Shown here: positions 54,652 to 64,000 of the stretch, one piece after another
How positions within the stretch are numbered: the first letter of the stretch is position 1
How the letters are laid out: the number at the start of each line of letters is the position of its first letter
Source: Nostoc sp. TCL240-02
Lineage (GTDB): Bacteria; Cyanobacteriota; Cyanobacteriia; Cyanobacteriales; Nostocaceae
NCBI RefSeq assembly: GCF_013343235.1
Contig: NZ_CP040094.1
Coordinates: 504,501 to 568,500, forward strand
DNA: 64,000 nucleotides
Reading direction: 5' to 3'
The notes under the pieces: model-generated
The model's database searches: none
Told to the model about the DNA's origin: nothing
What the model saw: the letters and a program-made list of their open reading frames with translations, nothing else
Translations under genes and position numbers: made by a program

Positions 54652-55113
54652 ATGGCTCATCCTTTAGTTCCACAAATTATTGATTTGGCGACACCAGTAG
54701 CAGAAGAACTGGGATTGGAAGTGGTTGGCGTGGTCTTTCACACTCACCAAAGTCCACCAGTGTTGCGGGTAGACATTCGCAATCCTCAGCAAGACACCGG
54801 ATTGAATGATTGTGAGAGGATGAGCCGTGCTTTAGAAGCCTCCTTAGATGCTGCGGAAATCGTTCCAGATACATACGTCTTGGAAGTGTCTAGTCCTGGT
54901 ATTTCGCGGCAACTGGTAACAGACAGGGAGTTTATTTCCTTTAAAGGATTTCCTGTCATTATTTCCACAACGCTTCCCTACGACGGACAACAAGAGTGGA
55001 TTGGTCAGTTGATTCGCCGGGATGAGACAACACTTTACTTAAACCAAAAAGGTCGTGTAGTCGAAATTCCCCGCTCCCTAATTACTAAGGTGCAGCTAGA
55101 CGAGCGCCGATAA
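54652..55113 (+). CDS. rimP: Ribosome maturation factor RimP
   Basis: A 153-residue protein needed for 30S subunit maturation. Typical features: [20 protein letters not shown] at the start, [20 protein letters not shown], the [20 protein letters not shown] motif (highly conserved VSSPGxxRxL) and a C-terminal SH3-like beta domain. ATG 54652 (MAHPLVPQ) is chosen because the terminator hairpin lies just before it. nusA follows after an STRR block; ylxR and infB complete the classical operon. Confidence 0.93.
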   Translation: MAHPLVPQIIDLATPVAEELGLEVVGVVFHTHQSPPVLRVDIRNPQQDTGLNDCERMSRALEASLDAAEIVPDTYVLEVSSPGISRQLVTDREFISFKGFPVIISTTLPYDGQQEWIGQLIRRDETTLYLNQKGRVVEIPRSLITKVQLDERR

Positions 55114-55322
55114 ACAAAGGGCTAGGGCTTAGGAGTTACAGACTAGAGGAGCTTGGCTAGAGGCTAGAGGTTAGGAGCTAAAGGCTAGAGGTTATGGACT
55201 AAGAGCTAGAGGTTAGGGATTAGTGAAAAACTATTCTCTGATCCCTGGCTCTAATGCGTAGTTTTCAGTCCCCAGTCCCCATTCCCCATTCTCCAGTCCC
55301 CAGTCCCCAGTCCCTGATTTTT
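55114..55322. repeat. Repeat block between rimP and nusA
   Basis: GGCTAGAGGTTAGGAGCTAA-like units (55136-55225) are followed by CCCCAGTCCCCATTCCCCAT-like units (55268-55315). No gene. The nusA ribosome binding site AAAGGAG follows at 55323-55329. Confidence 0.8.
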
Positions 55323-55336
55323 AAAGGAGATTGCTT

Positions 55337-56614
55337 ATGTCAATGGTTACTTTACCTGGATTAAAAGAATTAATTGAAAGTATAAGTCGTGAGCGGAATT
55401 TACCCCGTCTTGCAGTTCAATCAGCTATTAGAGAAGCACTACTCAAAGGCTACGAACGTTATCGTCGCGCCCAAAATTTAGAGCGAAAACAGTTTGACGA
55501 AGATTATTTTGAAAATTTTGAAGTAGAACTCGATATTGACGAAGAGGGATTTCGCGTTCTTTCCACCAAAACCATCGTTGAAGAAGTAAATAACACAGAC
55601 CATCAGATTTCTCTAGACGAAGTTCAACAAGTAGCTCCCGAAGCGCAGTTAGGAGACTCTGTTGTACTAGATGTGACTCCCGACCAAGGAGAATTTGGTC
55701 GGATGGCGGCAATGCAAACTAAGCAAGTATTGGCGCAAAAATTACGGGATCAACAGCGCCAAATGGTGCAAGAAGAGTTCCAAGATTTAGAAGGAACTGT
55801 TTTGCAAGCAAGAGTCCTACGGTTTGAGCGGCAATCTGTGGTTTTGGCAGTTAGCAGTGGCTTTGGTCAGCCAGAAGTAGAAGCCGAATTACCGAAGCGG
55901 GAACAGTTGCCTAACGATAATTATCGGGCAAATGCCACCTTCAAGGTATATCTCAAAAAAGTCTCCCAAGGTCAGCAACGAGGTCCACAGTTGCTGGTAT
56001 CTCGTGCTGATGCGGGTTTAGTGGTTTATCTGTTTGCCAACGAAGTCCCAGAAATCGAAGATGAAGTGGTACGGATTGTTGCCGTAGCAAGGGAGGCAAA
56101 CCCCCCCTCCCGTTATGTTGGTCCCCGGACTAAAATAGCAGTAGATACGCTCGATCGCGATGTAGACCCAGTTGGTGCTTGTATCGGAGCCAGGGGATCG
56201 CGAATTCAAGTGGTAGTCAATGAATTACGCGGTGAAAAAATAGATGTAATTCGCTGGTCGCCAGACCCAGCAACGTACATCGCTAATGCTTTAAGTCCAG
56301 CACGGGTAGATGAAGTACGCCTCATGGACCCTGAATCTCGGCAAACTCACGTACTTGTGGCTGAAGATCAACTAAGTTTAGCTATTGGGAAAGAAGGACA
56401 AAACGTCCGTTTGGCAGCCCGCCTGACTGGTTGGAAAATAGATATCAAAGACAAAGCTAAATACGACTATGCCGGAGAGGATGAGAAATTTACCGCCGTC
56501 AGAGCAAAATATCAGACAGAGGAAGATGAGCTTGAATTCGACGAAGAATTAGAAGATGAAAATCAGGACGAATTAGAAGAGGAGGATAGTTTTGACAATA
56601 ACGATGACGAATAA
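55337..56614 (+). CDS. nusA: Transcription termination/antitermination factor NusA
   Basis: A 425-residue protein that binds RNA polymerase and nascent RNA. Domains in order: N-terminal polymerase-binding domain (LKELIESISRERNLPRLAVQ), S1 domain (LEGTVLQARVLRFERQSVVL), KH1 (VDPVGACIGARGSRIQVVVN) and KH2 (LSLAIGKEGQNVRLAARLTG). The C-terminal acidic repeats of E. coli NusA are absent, as usual in cyanobacteria; a 35-residue Glu/Asp tail replaces them. AAAGGAG seven bases upstream fixes ATG 55337. Confidence 0.96.
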   Translation: MSMVTLPGLKELIESISRERNLPRLAVQSAIREALLKGYERYRRAQNLERKQFDEDYFENFEVELDIDEEGFRVLSTKTIVEEVNNTDHQISLDEVQQVAPEAQLGDSVVLDVTPDQGEFGRMAAMQTKQVLAQKLRDQQRQMVQEEFQDLEGTVLQARVLRFERQSVVLAVSSGFGQPEVEAELPKREQLPNDNYRANATFKVYLKKVSQGQQRGPQLLVSRADAGLVVYLFANEVPEIEDEVVRIVAVAREANPPSRYVGPRTKIAVDTLDRDVDPVGACIGARGSRIQVVVNELRGEKIDVIRWSPDPATYIANALSPARVDEVRLMDPESRQTHVLVAEDQLSLAIGKEGQNVRLAARLTGWKIDIKDKAKYDYAGEDEKFTAVRAKYQTEEDELEFDEELEDENQDELEEEDSFDNNDDE

Positions 56615-56762
56615 TTGATTAACCTTGTAAAGTTTTGATAATGTTGGTTGTAGTCCGAGTCTTAAAGATTATTTCCTGAAAGACATCTTGGTATAAGTAA
56701 AAAATAGTAATAAAAAACTTATTTTTACACCCAGAATGCTGGACTGAGATCGCAGAAAACTG

Positions 56763-57032
56763 ATGAAACCAAATTATCGGCGCTGTATTAGTTGCCGGAA
56801 AGTAGGCTCAAAAGATGAGTTTTGGCGGATTGTCCGCGTCTTTCCATCGGGAAAGGTACAATTAGATCGGGGCATGGGGCGTTCTGCCTATATTTGTCCG
56901 CAAACGAGTTGCTTACAAGCGGCTCAAAAAAAAAATCGACTAGGGCGATCGCTACATGCATCAGTGCCAGAAACACTGTACCAAAGCTTGTCGCAACGTC
57001 TAGCCAGCAGCAATACCCAAAACCAAATTTAA
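56763..57032 (+). CDS. ylxR: YlxR family RNA-binding protein (DUF448)
   Basis: An 89-residue basic protein: YRRCISCRKVGSKDEFWRIV, DRGMGRSAYICPQTSCLQAA, KKNRLGRSL. This is the YlxR pattern (CxxC and GRGAY-like motif), a small protein between nusA and infB in many bacteria; it binds RNA or DNA and may modify RNA processing. The central motif is GRSAY here. It follows nusA after 148 bp. Confidence 0.92.
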   Translation: MKPNYRRCISCRKVGSKDEFWRIVRVFPSGKVQLDRGMGRSAYICPQTSCLQAAQKKNRLGRSLHASVPETLYQSLSQRLASSNTQNQI

Positions 57033-57514
57033 TCGGAATAACTTTGTGACATCATCACCAGAGGAATTGTGCCAAAGCCGAAGTCGTGCTTTCATCACAC
57101 CCTCTGTTGATCATTAAGGTTAGTGCCAAAATAGTAAATGGGTGTAAAAGGCATTCGACTCTCCAATAATTTAAGGGGGGCGAGGCAACACTCCCAGAAC
57201 AAGATGTAATCAATTGTGTTGTGGAAGATTCAGAATCAACAAAACAAGAAACTACAAAATGGCAACCTGGTAGCGCTCAGGCGCAGTTCGGCATCAAGGA
57301 TTCCTATAAAAATCTTTTATTTAAAAAATTTTTATGGGTGTCCCTCAACCATCATTCCTGGTGGGGATGCCATTATTAAACCGAAACATCTCTCTTTCCT
57401 GATTGGAGGCACCGGCAAAAACTAAACGGCGGTCTAAAAACAGTAATCCAAGGATGGAGATGTCGCAAACCAGGCAACCATCCGCTAAAACTGTAAATTA
57501 AAGGGGAAGAGTGG
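57033..57514. promoter_or_regulatory. infB leader region
   Basis: 482 bp between ylxR and infB with no credible gene; one 69-codon frame (57216-57425) has no family and no ribosome binding site. ATAAAAAT (57306) and ATTTTTAT (57328) form an AT-rich stem, and GGATGG/CCATCC enclose bases 57452-57483 near the infB site. AAGGGGAAGAG at 57500 is a strong ribosome binding site. Its length and folding suggest a regulated leader, but no known motif was recognised. Confidence 0.45.
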
Positions 57515-60500
57515 ATGACCAACGGCAAAGTTAGAATCTATGAATTATCAAAGGAATTGAATTTGGATAACAAAGAGCTACTAGCAATTTGCGACCAGCT
57601 CAGTATCGCGGTCAAAAGTCATAGCAGCACGATTTCAGAATCCGAGGCAGAAAACATCCGCACGGCAGCAGAAAAGCTCGCAGCTACGAATGTTTCAGCC
57701 AAAAAGGAACTAGGTACAACCAGCCATAAGCCAAATTCACCACCAAACGGCGGACGTAACCGACCTGCTGCACCCCACAAACAGCAAATTTTGGAAATAC
57801 GCAAACCCAAAATATTGAGAAATACTACCTCCAACGCCCCAGAGGCGTCAGTTGCCAACAATACCCAAGCTGCCTTGTCTGAAGCTAATTCTCCCTCACC
57901 TCCACGGCCTTTTGCTACACCAGCCTCACCCATGAAGCCGACGGCACCAACTCGACCTGTGCCTCGGACTCAATCTGAGACTCAAGAGCAACCTTCTGTC
58001 ACCGATTTGGAACAAACACCTAATCCAAGTCAGACACCGGAAAAAGTAGCATCCCAAAAACCGGACAAAGTAGTTCCACCAAGACCGAAATCGGAAAAAC
58101 CTCAAAAACCGCAATTAGTTGCCCCTCCGGCAAGACCGGCGGCAGAAGTAGCCCAAGCAGAAATAGCCCAAGTGTTAGATGAGCCGGTATCTCAAGCAGA
58201 TAAACCGATTCTCAAACGCGACCAACGGCTACGACCAGTTGAAGGCGATCGCGAACAAATTAAACCCAGAATTGCTAAACTGCCAACTGACCAGTCTCCA
58301 CAATCTGCGCCACAAAGACAGGCCAGGCCTACCCCTGCACCCACCAGACCAGAGCAGAGAGGCAATCGACCATCTGCACCATCACAACTAGGAGAGGGGC
58401 AAAGACCCAGACCAGCGCGTCCTGGTGAATCTGTAGCAGCCGCAATGCCGATCGCTACTCCACCCAGACAAATGTCAGGAATAGCGGGCAAATCTCAAGG
58501 ATTGGGTGATGAGCCAGTCACACCCGATCTGCTCGACTTGAAACGCCCAAGTCCACCTCGCCCAACCAAAGGCGGCAAAAAGTGGGTAGAAGAGGAAATA
58601 ATTGACGAAGTTAAAGAGAAGGCAAAAGCTGGCGTAAAAGGCAAGCGGATCAAGCCGATACTGGACGATGAATTTGAAGAAGATTTGCTGGATGATGACG
58701 ACATCGACTCACCAGCTACCGTCCAAGTCAGCCTTTCCATCGCCCGTCCTCCCAAACCAAAAGCGACTCGACCTGTACAGATGCCAGGCGCAACACTTGC
58801 TAGTGCCCCAACTGCTAGAGGAAGTAGAAAACCTGGTTCTAAATCTGGTTCTAGCCGTGACCATCACAATAACCGTCGCCAGCAAGAAGTCGATACAAAG
58901 CGTGATCGTCCCGAAAAAGTGACGATCACAGGCCCCCTGACTGTGCAAGAACTGTCTGACGTTTTAGCTGTTCCTGATACAGAGATTGTGAAAATCTTGT
59001 TCCTCAAAGGGATGGCCGTGAGTATCACCCAAAATCTGGATATTCCCACAATTACCCTAGTAGGAAAAGAATTAGAAATAGAAGTCGAAACCGTCGAGCG
59101 AGAAGCAGAAGCTCGGAAAATTACGGAAATGGTCGGCGCAGAAGACCAAGAATATCTTCATCGCCGTCCGCCTGTCGTGACAATTATGGGTCACGTAGAC
59201 CACGGTAAAACAACCCTGCTCGACTCAATCCGCAAAACCAAAGTGGCTGCTGGCGAAGCTGGCGGTATCACTCAGCACATTGGTGCATACCATGTAGATA
59301 TAGTACATGAGGGCAAACCACAGCAGATAGTCTTCCTAGATACTCCTGGTCACGAAGCTTTTACGGCGATGCGGGCACGAGGAGCGCGGGTAACAGACAT
59401 TGCTGTGTTAGTAGTAGCTGCTGATGATGGTGTCCGTCCCCAAACCATTGAAGCCATTAGTCACGCCCAAGCTGCGGGGGTGCCAATTGTTGTTGCAATC
59501 AACAAGATTGATAAAGAAGGGGCACAGCCAGAGCGGGTGAAACAAGAACTGACCCAGTATGGTCTGACCGCAGAAGACTGGGGTGGTGAGACAATCATGG
59601 TTCCTGTGAGCGCCATCAGAGGTGAAAATCTAGATACACTCTTAGAGATGATTCTCTTGGTAGCAGAAGTTGGAGAACTATCTGCCAACCCAGATCGGGC
59701 CGCCAAAGGAACTGTCATTGAAGCACATCTGGATAAAGCCAAGGGAGCAGTTGCTACCCTGCTAATTCAGAATGGCACCCTGCATGTGGGAGATATCTTA
59801 GTAGCTGGCTCGGCTTTCGGTAAAGTCCGGGCGATGGTAGATGACAGAAGTAAGAGAGTAGATATTGCTTCTCCTTCCTTTGCTGTCGAGGTGTTGGGTT
59901 TAAGTGATGTGCCAGCAGCAGGCGACGAGTTCGAGGTTTTCCAGAACGAAAAAGAAGCCAGATCCCTCGCTAGCGATCGCGCCGACAGACAACGCCTATC
60001 CCGCCTGTTACAAGGACGTGTTACCCTCACAACCTTATCGGCTCAAGCACAAGAAGGCGAGTTGAAAGAACTCAACTTGATCTTGAAAGGAGACGTACAA
60101 GGTTCCGTAGAAGCCATTGTGGGAGCGCTCAAGCAAATTCCTCAAAACGAAGTCCAAATTCGGATGCTCTTGGCTACTGCTGGGGAAATCACCGAGACAG
60201 ACATCGACTTAGCAGCTGCCAGTAATGCTGTAATCATTGGCTTCAACACCACCTTTGCCAGTGGCGCTAGACAAGCCGCCGATGAAGCGGGTGTAGATGT
60301 CCGGGAATATAACGTCATTTACAAACTTCTAGAAGATATCCAAGATGCTTTGGAAGGTCTTTTGGAACCAGAGTTGGTGGAAGAACCCTTGGGTCAAACC
60401 GAAGTCCGTGCCGTCTTCCCAGTCGGTCGCGGTGCTGTCGCCGGTTGCTACGTTCAATCTGGCAAGCTAGTTCGTAACTGCAAAGTTAGGGTACGACGCG

Positions 60501-60685
60501 GCGGTAAGGTGATTTATGAAGGTGTCCTTGATTCCCTAAAACGGATGAAAGAAGATGCCCGTGAAGTCAACGCCGGTTATGAATGCGGTGTCGGTATGGA
60601 TAAATTCAATGATTGGGTTGAAGGTGACATCATCGAATCCTATCAGATGGTTACGAAGCGCCGCACTCTCACCTTAACGAGATAG
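57515..60685 (+). CDS. infB: Translation initiation factor IF-2
   Basis: A 1056-residue GTPase that brings initiator tRNA to the ribosome. N-terminal IF2_N ([20 protein letters not shown]) is followed by about 400 residues of Pro/Arg/Lys/Gln-rich linker typical of cyanobacteria, a second IF2_N-like unit ([20 protein letters not shown]), then the G domain: [12 protein letters not shown] (G1, near residue 558), [10 protein letters not shown] (G2), DTPGHEAF (G3), NKIDK (G4) and a G5 VSAIRG. The C-terminal domains IV-VI end [10 protein letters not shown]. Length is normal for Nostoc. Confidence 0.97.
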   Translation: MTNGKVRIYELSKELNLDNKELLAICDQLSIAVKSHSSTISESEAENIRTAAEKLAATNVSAKKELGTTSHKPNSPPNGGRNRPAAPHKQQILEIRKPKILRNTTSNAPEASVANNTQAALSEANSPSPPRPFATPASPMKPTAPTRPVPRTQSETQEQPSVTDLEQTPNPSQTPEKVASQKPDKVVPPRPKSEKPQKPQLVAPPARPAAEVAQAEIAQVLDEPVSQADKPILKRDQRLRPVEGDREQIKPRIAKLPTDQSPQSAPQRQARPTPAPTRPEQRGNRPSAPSQLGEGQRPRPARPGESVAAAMPIATPPRQMSGIAGKSQGLGDEPVTPDLLDLKRPSPPRPTKGGKKWVEEEIIDEVKEKAKAGVKGKRIKPILDDEFEEDLLDDDDIDSPATVQVSLSIARPPKPKATRPVQMPGATLASAPTARGSRKPGSKSGSSRDHHNNRRQQEVDTKRDRPEKVTITGPLTVQELSDVLAVPDTEIVKILFLKGMAVSITQNLDIPTITLVGKELEIEVETVEREAEARKITEMVGAEDQEYLHRRPPVVTIMGHVDHGKTTLLDSIRKTKVAAGEAGGITQHIGAYHVDIVHEGKPQQIVFLDTPGHEAFTAMRARGARVTDIAVLVVAADDGVRPQTIEAISHAQAAGVPIVVAINKIDKEGAQPERVKQELTQYGLTAEDWGGETIMVPVSAIRGENLDTLLEMILLVAEVGELSANPDRAAKGTVIEAHLDKAKGAVATLLIQNGTLHVGDILVAGSAFGKVRAMVDDRSKRVDIASPSFAVEVLGLSDVPAAGDEFEVFQNEKEARSLASDRADRQRLSRLLQGRVTLTTLSAQAQEGELKELNLILKGDVQGSVEAIVGALKQIPQNEVQIRMLLATAGEITETDIDLAAASNAVIIGFNTTFASGARQAADEAGVDVREYNVIYKLLEDIQDALEGLLEPELVEEPLGQTEVRAVFPVGRGAVAGCYVQSGKLVRNCKVRVRRGGKVIYEGVLDSLKRMKEDAREVNAGYECGVGMDKFNDWVEGDIIESYQMVTKRRTLTLTR

Positions 60686-60699
60686 TGTTAAGGGTAAAA

Positions 60700-60780
60700 T
60701 GGTTAGAAGTTAGGAGTAATAAATTAGGAGTTAGGAGTTAAAGACTGCTAATTTCTAACTCCTAACTCTTAACTCATAAC
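60700..60780. repeat. AGGAGTTA repeats forming a hairpin after infB
   Basis: TTAGGAGTTAGGAGTTAAAG (60725-60744) pairs with CTAACTCCTAACTCTTAAC (60756-60775). An STRR hairpin 40 bp after the infB stop, probably the operon's RNA 3' end. Confidence 0.7.
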
Positions 60781-60788
60781 TTTTTATT

Positions 60789-61418
60789 ATGCATTCATTT
60801 CGCTCTGAACCTATTTTGTGGATTCACGTCGCTGGATTAGCGACGTTGCCTGTTTTTTTAGTCCTCTGTTTATTGTTTTTGTCTGTAGGCAAACCGTTTT
60901 TGCCAGTCTGGATGGAGCTATCTTTAGTTGCTGCAATTGGTATTCTCCCCCTGCTATGGATGCAGTTACGTCGCCCTTTTTATATATTTGCTCTTCTAGG
61001 AATAGCCCTAAAACCAGAAAATCTGACTGAGCGGCAGCGAAAAATTCTCTGTTTAATTAATACAAAGTTAAATCGTATCCTGGCATTAGTGGCAGCAGTC
61101 TTGTCGATTTTGGTGCTGTGGCATCTTTACCAATTTGCCCCATTAGTAGCAGATTCAGCCAAATTCCTTCCACAATGGCGCAGCCTTGCACTAGTGCTTG
61201 CGGGATTAGCCTTTTTAGGAAGCAATCTATTTTTACAAATACCTGTGAGTGTAATGCGAGTTTTAGTGATTAATGAGACAGAATTCGCTGGCATAGAACC
61301 ATTATCTTTAGAAAAGATTAAGCAAGATTTCACAATTTTAGGGGTGCGGGTTAATCAAATCGTGCCCCGATTATTGCAATCCTTGTTTAGGATTAATACA
61401 GATTCATCACAGCCCTGA
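60789..61418 (+). CDS. Low-complexity tail membrane protein family (cyanobacterial)
   Basis: A 209-residue protein with five to six hydrophobic helices, for example WIHVAGLATLPVFLVLCLLF and ILALVAAVLSILVLWHLYQF, and a soluble C-terminus (LSLEKIKQDFTILGVRVNQI VPRLLQ). It resembles the cyanobacteria-specific family annotated as low-complexity tail membrane protein, function unknown; here the tail is short (INTDSSQP). Confidence 0.75.
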   Translation: MHSFRSEPILWIHVAGLATLPVFLVLCLLFLSVGKPFLPVWMELSLVAAIGILPLLWMQLRRPFYIFALLGIALKPENLTERQRKILCLINTKLNRILALVAAVLSILVLWHLYQFAPLVADSAKFLPQWRSLALVLAGLAFLGSNLFLQIPVSVMRVLVINETEFAGIEPLSLEKIKQDFTILGVRVNQIVPRLLQSLFRINTDSSQP

Positions 61419-61454
61419 AAGTAATATTATTTACTTTAAAAGGCTAAAAATAAG

Positions 61455-61570
61455 CAGTAGGGAAAGTAGGAGAGGGAGGGAGCAGGGGGCAGAGAGAGAA
61501 GGAGAATAACTATACTCAATTCCCAATTCCCAATTACCGATGCTCAATGCCCCATACCCAATGCCAAATT
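61455..61570. repeat. STRR repeats downstream of the membrane protein gene
   Basis: GGAGCAGGGGGCAGAGAG-type units, then AATAACTATACTCAATTCCC and CAATTCCCAATTACC/CCCCATACCC units. The junction matches that at 32085-32107, showing a second STRR family. Confidence 0.75.
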
Positions 61571-61603
61571 ACCTTGCAAATAAAAATAAAGGAATGAGGA
61601 ACT

Positions 61604-61801
61604 ATGGCTCAAATTCCAGCTTCTAGCGATCGCCAATTTTCTGCTGATACTGAAATTTGGTATAGCCTCAAATGTGCGATCTCCACTAGTTCCGGTTTTC
61701 AACGCTGGCAAGTAGAACGTGATGCTCAATTACACGGAATTCGCTTGGAACAGCAAGTACAAAAGTATTTAAGGGAAACTTTAGAAACTTTAGCTTACTA
61801 A
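61604..61801 (+). CDS. Small conserved cyanobacterial protein
   Basis: A 65-residue soluble protein: AQIPASSDRQFSADTEIWYS, LKCAISTSSGFQRWQVERDA, QLHGIRLEQQVQKYLRETLE. I recall near-identical short proteins in Nostocales without a function. AAAGGAATGAGGAACT gives a good ribosome binding site, so translation is likely. Its stop overlaps by four bases the stop of the minus-strand gene 61798-62334. Confidence 0.7.
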   Translation: MAQIPASSDRQFSADTEIWYSLKCAISTSSGFQRWQVERDAQLHGIRLEQQVQKYLRETLETLAY

Positions 61802-62334
61802 AAATTGATTAAATCTTGTAGGCTTGTTTGCAAGCGACGAAGTTGACGGTATGCATCCTCCAAGCGTTTGCCATCAACTTCCACTTCATTGGTGGGATTA
61901 TTTTGAATAATTTCAATTAGCGACACCTGTCCATCTTGACTTGCAGAAAGTACCAAAGCAGATCGCAAAGCCTGCCGATCTGCTCTGTGAGACGGTGTAT
62001 AAATAACTTGACTAATTTGATCCAAAATAATATTATCAATCTGGCTATTGAGAACTCTATCTAAAAATACCAGGTTTACTTTCACAGGCTCCGTTAAATA
62101 CTGACGAATGACTTTAGGATCTTGTCTGGCTAACGCAAAATCAACTCGTAATGAACGTGAAAGTTCACCTGTTTGGACAAAGGTGGATAGTTCGCCTACT
62201 GAAAGTGATTCACGGAAAATACCATAGTTCAACACTACTTGTTCCGCAGCAAAGGCAGGAGTAGACAAAAGTACAAGATAGGTACTACCTAGTAAAACCA
62301 AGGTGCGACGCAACCCCAAAAATTTAAAACGCAT
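61798..62334 (-). CDS. Exported DUF1400 (alpha/beta hydrolase-associated) protein
   Basis: A 178-residue protein with a signal peptide (TLVLLGSTYLVLLSTPAFAA) and a single domain, EQVVLNYGIFRESLSVGELS, RQYLTEPVKVNLVFLDRVLN, LIEIIQNNPTNEVEVDGKRL. This is the DUF1400 domain that in other cyanobacterial proteins precedes an alpha/beta hydrolase; here it stands alone, so it lacks the catalytic part. ATG 62334 is used; a TTG at 62343 could add three residues. Confidence 0.82.
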   Translation of the reverse strand: MRFKFLGLRRTLVLLGSTYLVLLSTPAFAAEQVVLNYGIFRESLSVGELSTFVQTGELSRSLRVDFALARQDPKVIRQYLTEPVKVNLVFLDRVLNSQIDNIILDQISQVIYTPSHRADRQALRSALVLSASQDGQVSLIEIIQNNPTNEVEVDGKRLEDAYRQLRRLQTSLQDLINF

Positions 62335-62343
62335 TTCTTCCAA

Positions 62344-62775
62344 TTTCTAATAGGTTTGCTTTTCCTGTGATGATATTCCAGCAGAATTACTTGCGGCATC
62401 TGGCTTTAGGAAATACCAAAAAATAAATAATTCAGTAATCGAAGCAAAGACAGACAGGATGAGCGCTTAGACAAAACAGCGATAGACATTGCCTTATCTT
62501 GAAAGCCTACAGCTTGGCAAAAAAAATCCACCTAACATCTCAATTAACTAGACTTGGGACTTAACAAGGGGCAAACTTCCCCTGTCTTGTACTAGTAAAA
62601 TTTTCTGAATAAAATAATATAACTAATGTATAAGTTCTGTGATGTATCTAAGGAAATTAGCTGAATCAGTGCTAATCATCCAGTATAGTTTGGCATGGGT
62701 TTTACAGCAGCTATAAGACTGCTAGTTTCAACCTTGTTCGACATACCGTAATTCAGCACATCACAGACGGAAAAA
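62344..62775. other. Divergent intergenic region upstream of SLH gene
   Basis: 432 bp with no gene. A weak hairpin (CAAGGGG with CCCCTGTCTTG) lies at about 62568-62587. It should hold divergent promoters for 62334 and 62776, but no clear boxes were recognised. CAGACGG is a weak ribosome binding site before ATG 62776. Confidence 0.4.
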
Positions 62776-64000
62776 ATGAAATATTGGGGTTTTCACATTT
62801 CTATAGCGAAAAATTTTCGCCTTCTTTCTAGCAGTCATCTCAGATATACTTTACGCGGGGGAGCCGGACTAACGGCAATGCTTGCGGTTTACTGCGGTTC
62901 AATATTACTACCCGGTGCGGTTAATGCTGGTGCGACTCACCCACAAGGTATCGCCCCAACTCTCACAGCACAAGTCCCGACAACCGCCGCAGCAATTTAT
63001 GTTAATCCCGCAACTGGTGTAGATAGTGCTAGTGCTGGTACAACCTCAGCTGCACCTTACAAAAGCATCAGTTTCGCTCTCAGTCAAGCCCAAGCAGGTG
63101 CAGTTATTCAATTAGCACCTGGAAACTATAACCAGGAAAGTGGCGAAACCTTCCCATTGTTGCTTAAACCAGGAGTTACACTGCGGGGTGATGAGGCTAG
63201 TAAAGGTCAGGCAATATTAATTACAGGTGGAGGTTTCTACACTAGTCGCACCTTTGCCAGACAGGACATTACCATCCTTGCCGAACAAGATACCACCATT
63301 ACTGGCGTCACCGTTACCAACCCAAATAGCCGGGGTACGGCTGTGTGGGTGGAATCAACTAATCCCACTATCAAAAACAGTACTTTTACTAACAGTGTTA
63401 GAGAGGGTGTTTTTGTCACGGGTACAGGCAATCCTAAAATTGAAAGTAACATCTTTGTGCAAAACAAAGGCAATGGGATTTCAATTGCTAAAGCTGCTCA
63501 AGGAGAAATTCGGGGTAACTTATTTCAGGATACTGGTTTTGGTCTAGCGATCGGTGGTACTTCCACACCCCTAATTGTGGAAAACCAAATCGTCGAAAAC
63601 CAAGATGGTCTTTTTATCTCAGAGTCAGCGAAGCCCGTATTGCGTAAGAATGTCATTCAGAACAATAAGCGGGATGGTGTAGTAGCAACTGTTAGTGCTT
63701 TACCTGACCTTGGCACCAACGAAAATCCTGGTGGTAATCTTATCCGCAATAACACTCGTTATGATGTGAACAACGCCACTAAAACTAGTAAAATTGTCGC
63801 TGTTGGCAACGATATCGATCAGAAAAAGATTTTTGGCTCAGTAGATTTTGTTGCCGCAGCTGTTGATGTACCGCCTGGAGGGCCTGTTGCCTTTAAAGAT
63901 GTGCCAGCAAATTACTGGGCAAAAACCTACATCGAAGCTTTAGCTTCTCAAAATATTATTGCTGGCTTTCCTGATGGCAGCTTTAAACCCAATGAACCTG
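62776..64000 (+). CDS. DUF1565/right-handed beta-helix protein with SLH domain (runs off right edge)
   Basis: At least 408 residues. The N-terminus has a signal peptide (LRGGAGLTAMLAVYCGSILL PGAVNAGA). Residues about 72-310 form a DUF1565 pectate-lyase-like beta helix with repeated asparagine ladders (YVNPATGVDSASAGTTSAAP, NPTIKNSTFTNSVREGVFVT, GNPKIESNIFVQNKGNGISI). After a linker, the S-layer homology domain begins (FKDVPANYWAKTYIEALASQ NIIAGFPDGSFKPNEP), which would anchor the protein to the cell wall. The frame is open to base 64000, so the C-terminus is outside. Confidence 0.9.
   Translation, partial: MKYWGFHISIAKNFRLLSSSHLRYTLRGGAGLTAMLAVYCGSILLPGAVNAGATHPQGIAPTLTAQVPTTAAAIYVNPATGVDSASAGTTSAAPYKSISFALSQAQAGAVIQLAPGNYNQESGETFPLLLKPGVTLRGDEASKGQAILITGGGFYTSRTFARQDITILAEQDTTITGVTVTNPNSRGTAVWVESTNPTIKNSTFTNSVREGVFVTGTGNPKIESNIFVQNKGNGISIAKAAQGEIRGNLFQDTGFGLAIGGTSTPLIVENQIVENQDGLFISESAKPVLRKNVIQNNKRDGVVATVSALPDLGTNENPGGNLIRNNTRYDVNNATKTSKIVAVGNDIDQKKIFGSVDFVAAAVDVPPGGPVAFKDVPANYWAKTYIEALASQNIIAGFPDGSFKPNEP

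Noticed and set aside
57216..57425. 69-codon frame in the infB leader (possible ylxQ)
   Set aside because: No L7Ae-like motif, no ribosome binding site.

Overview
The window reads as chromosome of a filamentous, heterocyst-type cyanobacterium (Nostoc/Anabaena group). Reasons seen in the sequence: very frequent GCGATCGC (HIP1) octamers, many heptanucleotide tandem repeats between genes (STRR type), cyanophycin genes, a TTG-started RpaB-type regulator, a PEP-CTERM protein, a CCB2/CCB4-like cytochrome b6 assembly factor and several eukaryotic-type Ser/Thr kinases. The order Dps - carB - sigma factor - DUF760 - mutT - CBS - nblB-like agrees with what I remember of Anabaena PCC 7120, but that is recollection, not a search. 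No rRNA, tRNA or CRISPR array was found.

Layout. 1-3.6 kb: 3' end of cphB, then cphA (cyanophycin turnover) and tatA. 3.7-13.8 kb: a membrane glycosyltransferase-like protein, a kinase, cbiT, cdsA, a DUF2993 protein, a 16S/23S pseudouridine synthase, a RodZ-like protein, malQ and a Nudix hydrolase. 13.9-18.8 kb: an unusual pentapeptide-repeat/RidA fusion and a phnD-phnC-phnE uptake cluster. 18.9-24.8 kb: two tandem paralogous STAND-type P-loop ATPase genes, each preceded by an array of a 21-bp repeat. 25-36 kb: small genes, a 2Fe-2S thioredoxin-like ferredoxin, dps, carB, a group 2 sigma factor and an nblB-like HEAT protein. 36-43 kb: PEP-CTERM protein, DUF456, an M48-like protein lacking zinc ligands, a CCB factor, rpaB and radA. 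43-45.5 kb: a Uma2-family gene split by a complete IS630-type element. 46-51 kb: two kinases flanking a heme-binding (CxxCH) membrane sensor. 51-54 kb: an SDH/Clp-fold protease, a peptidoglycan-binding protein and a large membrane protein. 54.6-60.7 kb: the rimP-nusA-ylxR-infB operon with an intrinsic terminator in its leader. 60.8-64 kb: small conserved cyanobacterial genes and the 5' part of an SLH/DUF1565 surface protein.

Most of the window is ordinary core chromosome. The parts least explained by known families are the 21-bp-array/STAND duplication (18.9-24.8 kb), the kinase/heme-sensor group (46-51 kb), the pentapeptide-RidA fusion and the catalytically altered M48 and Dps proteins. Intergenic DNA is rich in foldable repeats: purine/pyrimidine STRR hairpins with a shared loop, MITE-like inverted repeats and a nested palindrome of about 190 bp. 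One gene start (CCB factor) and one gene end (mutT) have been drawn from such repeats.
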